Below are positions 8,169 through 15,970 of a stretch of DNA of 19,103 bases, piece by piece. Source of the DNA: CAYMWF01 sp964394085 [NCBI: uncultured Gemmatimonadota bacterium] (GTDB taxonomy: Bacteria; GCA-2686955; CAYMWF01); the NCBI GenBank assembly GCA_964394085.1, contig CAYMWF010000091.1:1-19103 (forward strand), in the 5' to 3' direction. The notes under the pieces were generated by a model, which worked only from the letters and a program-made list of their open reading frames with translations, searched no databases and had not been told where the DNA came from. Position 1 is the stretch's first letter; every line of letters begins with the position of its first letter. The position numbers and the translations under genes are program-made.

Positions 8169-8622
8169 CTCAGCCTCCTTTGGAGAAATTATAAATGAGC
8201 TCTTGAGAGTGCGCAACTTTTTGAGGAAGCTCCCGCGTGAGCCAATGCGAATTATGCCTGTTTATCATGTGGGATACCGAAGTGGAAGCGGGAGCTGTTC
8301 GCTCGTAGCGGGGAAGAAATCAGACGTCGAAATCGGGTCGGAGTAGAAGCCGGAGTTTTCGTGGTCGGTTGAGATTACCGGGTTGATACTGATATCCGAC
8401 ATTGTCGAAAGCGGAGGAGGCCCCTTGTGGGTGTTCGGAGGTTGTTGTGATCGATGATGCGTTCGATTACAGCCATTAAGTCCGTCGTTTGACAACACAA
8501 AAAATCCCCCACAACGGTTTTTTTCTTCCACCTCATTCCCCTCGAATGCCAGGTTCCGATCTGAATTCGATATAAGGGTCTTCCGACCAAACAACCATGC
8601 GGGCTCAGTGGAGAAGAAATCA
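8169..8622. other. Spacer with inverted repeat, probable decayed insertion
   Basis: AGCTCCCGC (8228-8236) and its exact complement GCGGGAGCT (8288-8296) are the only clear structure. Minus-strand frames at 8375-8590 and 8265-8648 overlap each other, have no ribosome site and no recognisable domain. They are more likely debris next to the IS110 relic than genes. Confidence 0.35.
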
Positions 8623-8736
8623 GGCTCGGTTGATCTTGAATTTGCCATGCTCGGCTGCCAGCTTCTCTGCGTAGAGGGTCAGCAACGGATGGTGGTGCTT
8701 TGCGATCACGGCCGCCTCACCGAAAGCCCAGCGCAA
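8623..8736 (-). pseudogene. C-terminal fragment of an IS110-family transposase
   Basis: The 38-residue stretch LRWAFGEAAVIAKHHHPLL followed by YAEKLAAEHGKFKINRA resembles the Transposase_20 region of IS110/IS116-type transposases, where an R-(W/x)-x-x-(E)-A-A helix is followed by a short 'HGK.KA' segment. A stop follows directly, and the upstream codons (LYLHFISMCCGNF) do not continue the family. Only a relic remains. The assignment is from remembered family pattern, not from a search. Confidence 0.55.
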
Positions 8737-8818
8737 ACATATGAAATTTCCGCAACACATTGATATAAAATGTAAGTACAGGCACGACTCCAGACGGTCC
8801 ACATATAGACGAAGGAAT

Positions 8819-8863
8819 AGCGAAAATTTTCCCCACGTGGGGAAAATCATCCTTCTCAGGCGC
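8819..8863. repeat. 45 bp intergenic repeat with perfect 22 bp palindrome, copy 1
   Basis: Positions 8826-8847 are a perfect palindrome: ATTTTCCCCAC followed by its exact reverse complement. The 45 bp from 8819 recur at 11819-11863 with four differences. It lies 34-78 nt downstream of the stop codon of the minus-strand gene at 8897. On that strand the stem is followed by TTTT, so it could serve as a weak terminator or 3' stabilising hairpin. Confidence 0.75.
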
Positions 8864-8896
8864 AGGAATTACAGGGGTAAAGGATTCGCTCGGCGG

Positions 8897-11440
8897 CTAC
8901 TTGATCCAGTTGATATTGCCGGGACCTCCGTACGCGCCCATGTCGGAGCGTGCGTCGTCCGGATACCAGTCGGGCCAGCGCGGGTGCCAATCATAGAGAG
9001 CATCTTCGATCGACGGATCCCCTGCGTCGATGCAGGGGGAGACAGGCTTCAGGAGATACTCGAAACCGTGCACGGGGAATGGAATGAATTCGGGGGACTC
9101 GTCGATGTTCCCTGTGCCGCCGTACCCGCCTTCAACATCCGAGTACCAGATAACGAGACCGTGTCCGCCCGGATCGATCTCACCGGGCGAATCCCCCCAT
9201 AGAATGCAGTTGGTCAAGACCAATCCCGCGTGTTTATCGTAAACGGCGTAATTGGAGTTCGCGGAAAAAGTGGCATTTGTGACTCTCACATCACCGGAGC
9301 CGACAACCGCCAGTGCTCCCCCCCTGTCCGCAGTGTTCGAAGAAATAACACAATTCGAAACCAGCGCAATACCTCGCTCATTTCTGTTACGAGGTCTCTG
9401 CGACAGGTTTCCGCCAGAGGCAAATACTTCATAAGCATATATCCCGCCGCCGGTACCTGCGGAATTATCGATAATACAACAATTGTCAACGTCCAGGTGT
9501 ATCCAACCACCGTAAGGGCCAGCCCAATATATTCCCCCGCCCGGTTCTTCAGCAGTATTTCCACTTATGACGCAGTTCATGATCGTCGGGCTGCAGTACT
9601 CGTAGAGGGCTATCCCGCCGCCGCTATAGCCACCGATATTGCCGGTGATCACACAATCCGTCATTTCGGGGGAAGATTGTGCGAATAGACTGCCGATGCA
9701 AAAGACTCCGCCGCCGGCTGTTGCATAGTTATCGACGAGTCTGCACCGGGAAATGGTTGGGGAGGAATTGTAGGTTTGGATCCCCGATTCGGTTGCGTTC
9801 AGGATAGATAATCCTCCCAGCTTCGATGCATAGTCCTCCATGGAATCGAAGATGAACCCCCCGCCGGAATGCTCGCAGTCGATGATGGTGCTTTCGGCTC
9901 CGTTTTCCGACCTCACGATTATTTCCTTGCCGTGGAAGCTGATGTTCTTGTTGCCGTCCCCGGTATAGATGCCGTCCGCGATGAGGATCGTATCCCCGTC
10001 TATCGCCAGATCAATCGCTTCCTGGATCGTAGCCACTTCACCGGGGACATGGATGACTCCGTGTGAATATAACGTAAGTGCGATGGGTATAGAGATCGAC
10101 GGGTTGAGCGGATCGCTGCTCGTAACCTCTATCGTGTCCCTGTGCATACCATTTTCCAAATCCGAAACATCGAACTGCAGGATCACGAATGCGCTGTCTC
10201 CGGGTGCAAGCAAACCGCCCAGGTCGCCGTCGAGTATCAGCCACGGCTCGCTTCCGGCAATTACCGAATACTCCAGATCCAGTGAGCCGACGCTGGCGAT
10301 GGAGACGATTTCGTCGGAAACGGGTTCGCCGACCTCGTAGATTTCACTAAACGATTCCGGATTTACGCTGATTATCGCCGCCTCCACCAGGTACTCGTCC
10401 GAACCGATATCGAAGCTGGCGCCGAGGGGCCGGTAGTCTCCGTCGATATCGCTTGCCACCCCTGCATCCGTCGCGGTGTCGATGCATGGCGACTCGGGGA
10501 GCAGGTGATAATCGCCGACGCCGACGAAGAGAGGGTCGGCATCGATATTGCCTTCGCCGCTCCAACCGCCCTCGATATCAGAGTAAGTGACGGTGTAGTA
10601 GTTCATTCCGCCGAGTTCATCAGGTGAGTCATCCCATAATATACAATTCGTGATATCAACCCAAAAACGGACATATCTATAACAGTATATTCCACCACCT
10701 CCCGAACCGGCGGTATTTTCAACCAGGGTGCAATGCGTGAATCGCTTCCTTTTTCTACTGCCATAGCAATAAACACCACCACCATAACTGGATGCTGTAT
10801 TTCCCGCTATCGTGCAGTTCGTGCATGTGAGATCGCCCGTTATGGAATTGATCCCTCCGCCGTCGGTGCCCTGGTTATCAGCAATAATACACTCCCTGAT
10901 AGTGAACGATCCCATGCTGTAGATCCCTCCGCCGTCGCCAACTTCACTGGATGCGGTGTTTAACGACACGGTGCAGTTGATGATGTGGGGGTGCGAGCTT
11001 GAAGAGATATAGATCCCTCCTCCATCCACCGCGGTATTCCCGGAGATGATGCAGTCCTTGATTACGGGCGAGGCGATATTGCAGTGGATTCCCCCCCCTG
11101 AGTCAGCGTTGCCGTTAATCACTGAAAACCCTAGAAATTTGGAACCGGCTCCCACGCTGCTGGCGTACAGGCCTCTGCCCTCTCCCTCACAATCCAGGAT
11201 CGTCGACTCAGGTCCATTGGCGGACATGATGGTGACCTCCTTGCCATCGTAAGTAAGGTCTTTGTTCCCGGCACCGGAATATATCCCGTCGGCAACGAGG
11301 ACGGTATCCCCATTCACCGCAACGTCTATCGCCTCCTGTATCGTGCCGTACTCGTCCGGCACGTGGAGCGTTGCGGCCGGGGATAGACTTGCACCGACCA
11401 AAACAAGCGCCAGGCATCCAGCCAGGTGATTTCTATTCAT
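8897..11440 (-). CDS. Secreted double beta-helix protein with Ig-like linker
   Basis: The protein has 847 residues from the ATG at 11440, which has GGGAGG 5 nt upstream. The open frame extends to a TTG at 11509, but that region is the promoter. Residues 1 to about 22 are a signal peptide (MNRNHLAGCLALVLVGASLS). Helix 1 is about 23-350 (TIQEAIDVAVNGDTVLVADG, GGGI coils, SPCIDTATDAG, FDIGSDE). An Ig/ASH-like domain spans about 353-459 (VGEPVSDEIVSIASVGSLDL...GDSAFVILQFDVSDLENG). Helix 2 is about 461-847, again opening with HVPGEVATIQEAIDLAIDGD and closing with SPCIDAGDPS, HPRWPDWYPDDARSDMGAYG. It ends nine residues later with TAG and has no known anchor. The architecture is the same as that of the 4165-6531 protein, but its G+C content is higher. 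Its end is nearly the same as that of the 12133-13626 protein. Confidence 0.93.
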   Translation of the reverse strand: MNRNHLAGCLALVLVGASLSPAATLHVPDEYGTIQEAIDVAVNGDTVLVADGIYSGAGNKDLTYDGKEVTIMSANGPESTILDCEGEGRGLYASSVGAGSKFLGFSVINGNADSGGGIHCNIASPVIKDCIISGNTAVDGGGIYISSSSHPHIINCTVSLNTASSEVGDGGGIYSMGSFTIRECIIADNQGTDGGGINSITGDLTCTNCTIAGNTASSYGGGVYCYGSRKRKRFTHCTLVENTAGSGGGGIYCYRYVRFWVDITNCILWDDSPDELGGMNYYTVTYSDIEGGWSGEGNIDADPLFVGVGDYHLLPESPCIDTATDAGVASDIDGDYRPLGASFDIGSDEYLVEAAIISVNPESFSEIYEVGEPVSDEIVSIASVGSLDLEYSVIAGSEPWLILDGDLGGLLAPGDSAFVILQFDVSDLENGMHRDTIEVTSSDPLNPSISIPIALTLYSHGVIHVPGEVATIQEAIDLAIDGDTILIADGIYTGDGNKNISFHGKEIIVRSENGAESTIIDCEHSGGGFIFDSMEDYASKLGGLSILNATESGIQTYNSSPTISRCRLVDNYATAGGGVFCIGSLFAQSSPEMTDCVITGNIGGYSGGGIALYEYCSPTIMNCVISGNTAEEPGGGIYWAGPYGGWIHLDVDNCCIIDNSAGTGGGIYAYEVFASGGNLSQRPRNRNERGIALVSNCVISSNTADRGGALAVVGSGDVRVTNATFSANSNYAVYDKHAGLVLTNCILWGDSPGEIDPGGHGLVIWYSDVEGGYGGTGNIDESPEFIPFPVHGFEYLLKPVSPCIDAGDPSIEDALYDWHPRWPDWYPDDARSDMGAYGGPGNINWIK

Positions 11441-11480
11441 GTCGACCTCCCGGGAAATAATTGAGCAGGGATGCTTCTTT

Positions 11481-11509
11481 ATTGTACAGGCTTTCGAAAT
11501 AACTGACAA
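11481..11509 (-). promoter_or_regulatory. Sigma70-like promoter of the 8897-11440 gene
   Basis: On the minus strand TTGTCA (complement of 11504-11509) and TACAAT (complement of 11481-11486) are separated by exactly 17 bp. Each hexamer matches consensus at five of six positions. The -10 lies about 41 nt upstream of the ATG, much as in the two sister genes. Confidence 0.65.
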
Positions 11510-11762
11510 TTATGAACCGAGATCCATGAACCTGACCCAATGATCTCGCAAATCAACAGGCGTTGACACATCGTCAAGGCCCTGCTGCACACGCCATCGT
11601 GATCGATTCCAAGAAGGGAGAGGATAAAAAAAACATTACCTTTAGAGGATCCTCTGAACATCAGCCCAAGGTTCATTGGTTGCCCGTGTTTCCGTTTTTT
11701 TTTGCCCTTGAAAGAATTATACTCGTGTTCGGGAGACTATGCAACTTTGATGGAAGTTTTTC
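11510..11762. other. Spacer without a gene
   Basis: Nothing coding is supported. A T9 run lies near 11694, followed by A+T-rich DNA. The last bases (TTTTT then CGTGCTG) match the flank of the tRNA-Phe remnant at 6858-6867. Confidence 0.4.
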
Positions 11763-11770
11763 GTGCTGTT

Positions 11771-11803
11771 TCGGACTGAAAATCCGTGTGTCCGCAGTTC
11801 AAT
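11771..11803 (+). pseudogene. tRNA-Phe(GAA) fragment, second copy
   Basis: The anticodon arm CGGACTGAAAATCCG and the start of the T arm (GCAGTTCAAT) match 6871-6903 with one difference. The match also covers the 9 bp before the tRNA part (GTGCTGTTT). It stops inside the T loop, where unrelated sequence begins (TACAGACG). The two copies are exactly 4900 bp apart and in the same orientation. Confidence 0.7.
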
Positions 11804-11818
11804 TACAGACGATCAAAA

Positions 11819-11863
11819 AGCGAAAATTTTCCCCACGTGGAGAAAATCAACCTTCCCGGGCGC
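11819..11863. repeat. 45 bp intergenic repeat with near-perfect palindrome, copy 2
   Basis: It matches 8819-8863 at 41 of 45 positions. The 22 bp palindrome (11826-11847) has one mismatch here. It sits 15 bp after the end of the tRNA-Phe fragment and about 270 bp downstream of the minus-strand stop at 12133. Confidence 0.75.
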
Positions 11864-11895
11864 TGGACTCATGGAGTCCACTTCCGTTTTTTTTT
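11864..11895 (+). terminator. Hairpin followed by T run, possible terminator
   Basis: TGGACTC and GAGTCCA form a perfect 7 bp stem around ATG (11864-11880). A nine-T run follows at about 11887-11895, six bases beyond the stem. The gap is longer than usual and no plus-strand gene lies upstream, so it may be a relic. Confidence 0.35.
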
Positions 11896-11961
11896 AAGGG
11901 GTGATCGATTCCTTCTTGCAGGTGCCAATTAAAGTTATTTCTTTATGCTTGTCCCGCCGGG

Positions 11962-12042
11962 AAGCTGATGAGGGGATGCCTTTCCGCCAGGCGGATAACG
12001 CAGCGTCTTCTGCAGGGCGGGAAAGCGCCCCCTCAGCAGCTT
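11962..12042. repeat. 81 bp REP-like long hairpin
   Basis: The arms AAGCTGATGAGGGG (from 11962) and CCCCTCAGCAGCTT (to 12042) pair at 13 of 14 positions. They continue inward through GCCTTTCCGCC and GGGCGGGAAAGCGCC with few mismatches. The inner part (GGCGGATAACGCAGCGTC) is the same sequence family as the 42 bp ends of the 6999-7352 element. It lies downstream of the minus-strand gene ending at 12133, a usual place for REP-type palindromes. Confidence 0.7.
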
Positions 12043-12132
12043 TGAAGTGGAACAATCCGGATCAGAATTATTCGGAGTCGGCGCTGTTTTCGATTACGGC
12101 GAATTCGGAACGGTCAACGTTTCAGAACCTGC

Positions 12133-13626
12133 TCAAAAGAGCAGATCTCGCATCCAGAACCATATCCGGTTCCGTTCGCCCCCGTACGCGCCCATGTCGG
12201 AGCGCTCCCCGTTCGGGTAATCGGGGGGCCAGCGAGGGTGCTCATCAAATATCCGGTCCGTCTTGGAAGGATCTCCCGAATCGATACACGGCGACTCCGG
12301 CCTGAGAAGAAACTCGTATCCCATCAAATGCATGAAATGCGGCCTCATATTGATGTTGCCCGTACCGCTCCATCCGCCCTGGATATTGCTGTACCTGACA
12401 GAAATGCGGCTTCCCCAATCCAATTGAATTTGTCCAGGCGGGTTGGCCCTGATTATACAGTTGACGATTGAGGGATAACAATGTGAACCAACCGCATAAA
12501 TGCCACCTCCGGATCTTGAAGCCGAATTGTCGAAAATCGTGCAATTGACGATGTAAGCGCCGGAGCGTTCATCATTATTCAAACCGCCGCCGTCCGATGT
12601 GGCATGGTTTCCCGTTATGAGGCAGTTGGAGATTTCCGGACTGGCCCACTTCTCGTAAACTGTGTGCCCCAAGGCAGAGATTCCGCCCCCGTCCCGGGCT
12701 CTGTTATTCGTAATGACGCAATTCGTTATCAAAGGGTCGGCATCCTCCTGAACGCTGATACCGCCTCCGATCCTGTTACAGGAATTTCCTGAAATCAAAC
12801 ATGCCCTGATGACCGCCGTGTCGTCCCAGTCTGAAGTACAATGGATGCCCCCTCCACAGAAGCCGATGCTGTTGTCCAGGATTTCACAACCCTCAATGGT
12901 GGGCTCTGAACCTCTGATACGGATCCCGCCGCCGTAATCGGCGGAGTTTCCGCTGATGACGCACCCTCGTATCATCCCGTCGGATTCCCAGAAGTGGATT
13001 CCGCCTCCGGATTCAGCGTTCTCCCAACCGGCTAAACTGTTGTCGGATATTTTGCAGTTGTCGATGAGCGGCCGGGAATTCTTCGCGGATATGCCGCCGC
13101 CGTGGCTGTATCCCGCCCCGGTATTGGAAACTATGGCGCAGTTCCTGACTATCGAAGAGGAGGACTCCAGGTATAATCCCCCTCCGTAACCCGAGGACAA
13201 AGCCTTGTTTTCAGTGAGGATGCAGTTCTGGATGGTCGGCGAGGATGAGATACACCTGATGCCCCCGCCCTGATCGACCCAGCCGTTGCGGATCGTGAAT
13301 CCGTCCAGTATGGAGGTCGAGTCCTCCGAGCCGCCGAAGTCGAAACCCCTGCCGCTTTTATTGCATTCGATAACGGTGCTTTCGGCCCCGTTCTCGGAAA
13401 GCACCGTTATGGCCCGGCCATCGTAGTCGAGGTTCCGGTTCCCCACATCGGAGTAGGTGCCGTCGGCCACGAGCACGGTGTCGCCGTCCACGGAAGCATC
13501 TATTCCCGCCTGAATCGTGGTATAATCAGCTGGTACGCGGATGGTTGCGGCAGACGCCGTTGAAAAGAGAAGCGCCGTGATGGCAAGGCTCGCTTTGGTC
13601 AGGGTGGAAGCGTTGTTTCCCGACAT
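12133..13626 (-). CDS. Secreted single beta-helix protein
   Basis: The protein has 497 residues. AAGGGGG lies about 8 nt before the ATG at 13626. Residues 1-26 are a signal peptide ending STASA. The cap (TIRVPADYTTIQAGIDASVD, then GDTVLVADGTYSDVGN) leads into about twelve coils with GGGI turns and regularly placed cysteines (about 95-420), including GGGLYLESSSSIVRNC and GGGISAQE-like turns. The end module has SPCIDSGDPS, HPRWPPDYPNGERSDMGAYG, then a 15-residue tail, WFWMRDLLF. It lacks the Ig linker and second helix of its larger sisters and has no visible anchor. Its cap is closest to that of the 1553 gene. Beta-helix adhesin or glycan-active protein are both possible; no catalytic residues can be named. 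Confidence 0.92.
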   Translation of the reverse strand: MSGNNASTLTKASLAITALLFSTASAATIRVPADYTTIQAGIDASVDGDTVLVADGTYSDVGNRNLDYDGRAITVLSENGAESTVIECNKSGRGFDFGGSEDSTSILDGFTIRNGWVDQGGGIRCISSSPTIQNCILTENKALSSGYGGGLYLESSSSIVRNCAIVSNTGAGYSHGGGISAKNSRPLIDNCKISDNSLAGWENAESGGGIHFWESDGMIRGCVISGNSADYGGGIRIRGSEPTIEGCEILDNSIGFCGGGIHCTSDWDDTAVIRACLISGNSCNRIGGGISVQEDADPLITNCVITNNRARDGGGISALGHTVYEKWASPEISNCLITGNHATSDGGGLNNDERSGAYIVNCTIFDNSASRSGGGIYAVGSHCYPSIVNCIIRANPPGQIQLDWGSRISVRYSNIQGGWSGTGNINMRPHFMHLMGYEFLLRPESPCIDSGDPSKTDRIFDEHPRWPPDYPNGERSDMGAYGGERNRIWFWMRDLLF

Positions 13627-13664
13627 TTTGGTGCCCCCTTTTTAATGATCATTCATCACATGGG

Positions 13665-13693
13665 AGTATACCACGGATTCGTCGAATTGACCA
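13665..13693 (-). promoter_or_regulatory. Sigma70-like promoter of the 12133-13626 gene
   Basis: On the minus strand TGGTCA (complement of 13688-13693) and TATACT (complement of 13665-13670) are 17 bp apart. The -10 is 39 nt upstream of the ATG, the same distance as for TATACT before the 1553 gene. The divergent gene at 13830 has a TATACAAT at about 13777-13784 but no good -35. Confidence 0.55.
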
Positions 13694-13829
13694 CCGCGAT
13701 CCCGAAAGGTACAGGTTTCGTTTTCCCACCTCTTCCATCTGACGCTTTATTCCGGATGGAGGATCGCCGCGAAATGGTATACAATAGCTGATATCCGACG
13801 AGTGGCGTCATGCATCAAGGAGGTTCCCG

Positions 13830-15584
13830 ATGTGTCTGCATCCATTTCACCGATCCGCCGCAGCCGTGCTCCTGCTTTTCGCGCTGATATCTCCGTCGAT
13901 ATCGGCGACTCACAGGATCAGCGAGTGTCCGGATCCGGAGACCAGGCTTTCGCTCCGGTTGCAGCCCGGTCCGCAGCTCCCTCTCTCCGCCGCGGATGGA
14001 AGCATATCAAAAAGAAGCGGTCCGCCACGGGTCGACGAGGAGGATCTCACGAGGTTCTGGAGCCGCGACATCGTGCAGACGAGGCCGAAATCGGTCGCGA
14101 TCGGCGATCGGGGAGCACAGATCTGCGCCGCCACTCAAGGGTTCGACGGTTTGCCGTGGGAAGGGCTCGTTTTCGGAAGCACCTCCCTTGATGGAGATCC
14201 TGTATACATCGGGGATCTCTTGAGAGGCGAGGATACGATGGGAGATCCCGGCCCCTTCGCCGATGCGGCGAAACGTGCGCCGGTGTACGCCGTCGCTTAC
14301 GTCACGGATGAGGGGTGGAACGTGAAGAAGCACGTTTGTGTCTACCTTCCGGGAAAGGTGCGGGATCGTGCGTGGGGAGCGTACCTGGACCAGTCATGGG
14401 GAACTGCTCACGGCGTGGCGGTCTCCGACGACGGATCGACCGTGGCCGTGATGACCGATGACGATGACCTGAAGACCAACCTCCATGTATACAATCCGTT
14501 CACCGGAGCGAAGAGGTTCCACTGGTCGGCCTTCGGCCTCAACGACATATGGTGCTACGGCGTCGATGTTTCCGATGACGGCTCGAGGATCTACGTGAAT
14601 CTCGGCATCAGGACCGCCATCGTGGACGGATTCACTGGGAACACGATCTTCACCGGCCCGACCGGCTCGGAGGCCGCCTTCGCCGCCCAGTCGATCTCCG
14701 GGGACGGCAAAACATACGCCACCGGCATCTCCGGCAGGGTGCAGGTGTTCAGGGACGCCGGTTCGGGCGTCTATGATCAAATACTCGATTTCGACCTCGG
14801 CGAACCGCTGTATCAGGCTCACAGCCTCGACCTGGACGATTCCGGTGAAAACCTCGTGGTCGCCGCCTTCGACTTCAATGACGAGCTCACCTACGGAATC
14901 TGGACCTTCGATCTCTCGGGCGGGTCCGGCGAGGTGGTGTGGCATCGCGAGTTCACCGGGCAGGGCGCCTGCCAGAACGTGCCGTACGAGGTGTCATTGT
15001 CCGGAACGGGCGAACGTTTCATTCTGGGGACGTGGGGGGATACCGGGAATACATGGCCGGAGGTGATGGTGTTCGACTTCGGGAACCCCGACCCGATAGA
15101 GGTCATCGACGAACCGGGATCGGTTTACAGCGTCGATATCGACGATTCGGGTTTGTACATCGCCGTTGGGAACCAGACGGGCCATGCCAACGAAGCGCTC
15201 GACTTCACGGGGATGGTTCATTCCTTCCATCTCGGCGGGACGGATCTCTCGGTATACGGGACGCCGATTCCGGGTGAGACGATCGATTTCAGCATCTCGG
15301 GAGAGCCCGGTGAAAACTACGTGCTGGCATTCAGCACGGTAGAGCGGGAAGGAACCCTGGAGGGGTACGCCGGCACGTTCTACCTGGAGACCGGATCGGG
15401 CGCTTTCTTCAGGATCATCGCCCGGGGGATCATCCCGGGGAGCGGGAGCGAAACAATTTCGGCGGCGATCCCCGGCATTTCCTCGATATCAGGAACACAG
15501 ATCTACTTCCAGGCGGCGCTCAAGGGCGAAGCGCCGGAGGGAAGACTGACCAACGAGCTGGTGCTCCGCCTGCTGAAAGAGTGA
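13830..15584 (+). CDS. Secreted beta-propeller (WD40/YVTN-like) protein with C-terminal Ig-like domain
   Basis: The protein has 584 residues. AAGGAGG lies 6 nt before the ATG, the strongest ribosome site in the window. Residues 1-26 are a signal peptide (AAAVLLLFALISPSISA). From about 125 to 470, blade-like repeats recur with the pattern (h)S-DDG-(S/T).(h).V...: GVAVSDDGSTVAVMTDD, GVDVSDDGSRIYVNL, SISGDGKTYATGIS, SLDLDDSGENLVVAAF, EVSLSGTGERFILGTW and SVDIDDSGLYIAVGNQ. These are typical of seven-bladed propellers. Residues about 480-584 form a small beta domain (GTPIPGETIDFSISGEPGEN, then SGTQIYFQAAL) of the type seen at the end of many planctomycete and myxobacterial secreted proteins. The pro-rich stretch at 45-70 may be a linker. 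No enzyme motif is visible; a scaffold or ligand-binding role is inferred. It is transcribed divergently from the 13626 gene. Confidence 0.88.
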   Translation: MCLHPFHRSAAAVLLLFALISPSISATHRISECPDPETRLSLRLQPGPQLPLSAADGSISKRSGPPRVDEEDLTRFWSRDIVQTRPKSVAIGDRGAQICAATQGFDGLPWEGLVFGSTSLDGDPVYIGDLLRGEDTMGDPGPFADAAKRAPVYAVAYVTDEGWNVKKHVCVYLPGKVRDRAWGAYLDQSWGTAHGVAVSDDGSTVAVMTDDDDLKTNLHVYNPFTGAKRFHWSAFGLNDIWCYGVDVSDDGSRIYVNLGIRTAIVDGFTGNTIFTGPTGSEAAFAAQSISGDGKTYATGISGRVQVFRDAGSGVYDQILDFDLGEPLYQAHSLDLDDSGENLVVAAFDFNDELTYGIWTFDLSGGSGEVVWHREFTGQGACQNVPYEVSLSGTGERFILGTWGDTGNTWPEVMVFDFGNPDPIEVIDEPGSVYSVDIDDSGLYIAVGNQTGHANEALDFTGMVHSFHLGGTDLSVYGTPIPGETIDFSISGEPGENYVLAFSTVEREGTLEGYAGTFYLETGSGAFFRIIARGIIPGSGSETISAAIPGISSISGTQIYFQAALKGEAPEGRLTNELVLRLLKE

Positions 15585-15878
15585 TGGAGGAGCCGGGCGG
15601 TTTTCGCGATGATGAGTGTTCAAGTTATCGAAAATGATAAATTCAGCAGAGTTTGACATGGATTCGGACATTAATGAGGTTAGACTTCAAGTATGTCTTA
15701 TCAGAGGAGAGCTGGTAAGATTCGTATCAAGTATATAACCCTGCAATCAGAATCAGATGAGCGGGCTCGTCCAGGACCGAGCTGGCCTTGAAAACCAGGC
15801 GGCACCGGACTCGAGCGAATACCCAACGGACATGAAAATTTCAACCAGGTGATGAAAGCGCAACAATTGGAGAAAACA
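15585..15878. other. Spacer after the propeller gene
   Basis: No gene is supported. No clear terminator follows the stop at 15584. At 15754-15780 there is a partial inverted repeat (GCTCGTCC...GGACCGAGC). Confidence 0.4.
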
Positions 15879-15899
15879 AGTTCCACGGGGAGTGGAACT
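15879..15899. promoter_or_regulatory. Perfect 8 bp inverted repeat upstream of the TPR gene
   Basis: AGTTCCAC and GTGGAACT flank a 5 nt spacer (GGGGA). It lies about 70 nt before the TTG at 15971. A possible -10 (TACAAT, about 15938-15943) stands between it and the start. It has no T run, so an operator or an upstream mRNA hairpin is likelier than a terminator. Confidence 0.4.
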
Positions 15900-15970
15900 C
15901 ACCAATTCGCGCATTTCATAAACGATGAGTTGATTGTTTACAATTCCTAACATAAGGAAAGGGGTTCAAG

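Noticed and set aside
15754-15815. Possible tRNA-Ser(TGA) anticodon arm (CTGGCCTTGAAAACCAG)
   Set aside because: One stem pair is mismatched, and no acceptor, D arm or T arm can be fitted around it. The likeness is probably chance.
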